NCBI RefSeq assembly: GCF_001709345.1 | Contig: NZ_MDTQ01000001.1 | Span: forward strand, 3,361,307-3,425,306 | From: Terasakiispira papahanaumokuakeensis | GTDB taxonomy: Bacteria > Pseudomonadota > Gammaproteobacteria > Pseudomonadales > Halomonadaceae | Direction of reading: 5' to 3' | DNA: 64,000 bases | Shown here: positions 63,272 through 64,000 of the stretch, in pieces | How the letters are laid out: each line of letters opens with the position of its first letter | Position numbering within the stretch: the first letter of the stretch is position 1 | Program-made: the position numbers and the translations under genes | The notes under the pieces: generated by a model | The model's database searches: none | Told to the model about the DNA's origin: nothing | The model's input: the letters and a program-made list of their open reading frames with translations, nothing else

Positions 63272-63691
63272 ATGACCAAACCCGTTATTTTGACCATTCG
63301 CAACGAGGCTTCAACGCTTTTTGAGTCGATCGATAATCTGGAAGTCCCTCATCAGCCTGATATGCATATTATTGATGTCATGGAGATGGCTTATGGCCAA
63401 GCAGACGTTAATGGCAACAAAATTGAGCAGTTGGTCACGCGCTATTATGGGGAGGAAATGGGTTATTTGATCATCATGATCAATAGTGTCTGGGAAGGTT
63501 ACTCACTGATCAAAGAACCCGCCATGGATGCAGCGGAAACGCGCTATATGTATTGGGGGCTCAAGGTGAATGGCCAACATGTCGAAACCAATATGAAAAA
63601 ACTGAAAATTAATCCGGGGGATCATATTCTGTTTGAGTTCATTGCCGATGTCGCCGATTCCGGTGATATCCCCTCTTCTCGTCGTCATTAA
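63272..63691 (+). CDS. Small protein resembling DUF4430/transcobalamin C-terminal domain
   Basis: This 139-residue protein has no signal peptide. Its pattern, an opening strand (PVILTIRNEASTLFES), a central IIDVMEMAYG, GYLIIMINSVWEGY, then MYWGLKVNGQHVETN and LKINPGDHILFEFI, matches the DUF4430 layout related to the beta domain of transcobalamin: W-x-x-x-VNG followed by L-x-x-GD-x-I-x-F. The assignment is by pattern only and is tentative. AGGGA precedes the ATG at 63272. Its location near the cobalamin genes may be coincidence. Confidence 0.6.
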   Translation: MTKPVILTIRNEASTLFESIDNLEVPHQPDMHIIDVMEMAYGQADVNGNKIEQLVTRYYGEEMGYLIIMINSVWEGYSLIKEPAMDAAETRYMYWGLKVNGQHVETNMKKLKINPGDHILFEFIADVADSGDIPSSRRH

Positions 63692-63955
63692 TAAAACGAA
63701 ACGCCGGATTCAAACGATACGACACAGGCCCATTCAATCACCAACATCCGTATGGGGTATCACATGATGCCGCATACGACCTGTCTCCATTCAATAACAC
63801 CTGTGTCTCATTCTCATTTATGTAACACTGCCGCGCTTCATGTCGTTGTCTGGACATGCGAGGGCAGACGTCACGTCTGAGACACACTCATACCGCAACC
63901 TATTGGCTCATTCACTTATACAACTGGCCGGTAAGGCGAGTTAGGGATTATGGTC
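63692..63955. other. Intergenic region at the right end
   Basis: This 264-bp region has no gene. I see no clear terminator for the preceding gene and no repeat. It should contain the promoter of the ORF that begins near 63956. Confidence 0.4.
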
Positions 63956-64000
63956 ATGGAACTTGAATATATCCTCAATAAAGTACTCTCGATTGAAGTT
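63956..64000 (+). CDS. Start of an ORF cut by the window edge
   Basis: An open frame (MELEYILNKVLSIEV) runs to the edge from an ATG at 63956, with AGGG at a suitable distance upstream; an ATG at 63950 is also in frame. Fifteen residues are too few to assign a family. Confidence 0.35.
   Translation, partial: MELEYILNKVLSIEV

Noticed and set aside
1-64000. tRNA, rRNA, prophage or insertion-sequence genes
   Set aside because: No cloverleaf-like sequence, transposase, integrase or phage gene was seen in the reading frames or gaps.

Overview
The window looks like chromosomal DNA of a moderately GC-rich gammaproteobacterium, probably marine or salt-tolerant (Oceanospirillales-like). This rests on a linked fabA-fabB pair, TRAP transport, PhoX, and an aerobic cobalamin pathway with CobG, CobF and CobN. 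The genus cannot be fixed from sequence alone. I saw no rRNA, tRNA, insertion sequence, prophage or CRISPR array.

Region 1 (1-11.4 kb). The 3' end of a renalase-like FAD enzyme and a full-length transketolase are followed by a carbohydrate or sugar-acid utilisation locus. It holds a D-2-hydroxyacid dehydrogenase, an SDR, a two-subunit transketolase, a LysR-type regulator broken by one in-frame TAA, and a TRAP transporter (DctM, DctQ, DctP). Two promoter regions in this locus, 4.2 kb apart, carry the same ungapped 42-bp block and probably form one regulon.

Region 2 (11.4-22 kb). A photoprotection and membrane-lipid cluster reads in one direction: DUF523/DUF1722 protein, LitR-like MerR regulator, photolyase, NTF2-like protein, SDR, FAD oxidoreductase, DUF1365 protein, cyclopropane fatty acid synthase, DUF2878 membrane protein. 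An Aer-like PAS chemoreceptor faces it.

Region 3 (22-30 kb). fabA-fabB is followed by small accessory genes (GFA, GNAT), a Tat-exported PhoX phosphatase lipoprotein, a DUF1566 protein and a HigBA-like toxin-antitoxin pair.

Region 4 (30-61 kb). A nearly complete aerobic adenosylcobalamin pathway lies in several transcription units. A B12 riboswitch at about 46.4-46.57 kb heads chlID-like, cobO, cobB, cobW, cobN, cobG, cobH, cobI and cobJ. Further units are cobK; cobL-cobE-cobM-cobF; cbiB-cobC-cobQ; cobT with an alpha-ribazole phosphatase; and cobS-cobU. Uroporphyrinogen methyltransferase, BluB and a cobalt transporter are not in the window. The pathway is interrupted by two non-cobalamin blocks. 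One is a single-module NRPS (C-A-T-TE) whose A-domain residues suggest glycine, preceded by a coupled small ORF whose ribosome-binding site lies in a dyad. The other is an AhpD/MocR/GFA block.

Region 5 (61-64 kb). This holds PlsC, a degenerate epimerase-like protein, a small hypothetical ORF, a small protein resembling DUF4430/transcobalamin C-terminal domains, and a truncated ORF at the edge.

The most interesting leads are the shared operator with a nonsense-interrupted regulator, the lone NRPS inside the cobalamin region, two short-unit tandem repeats, and the transcobalamin-like small protein.
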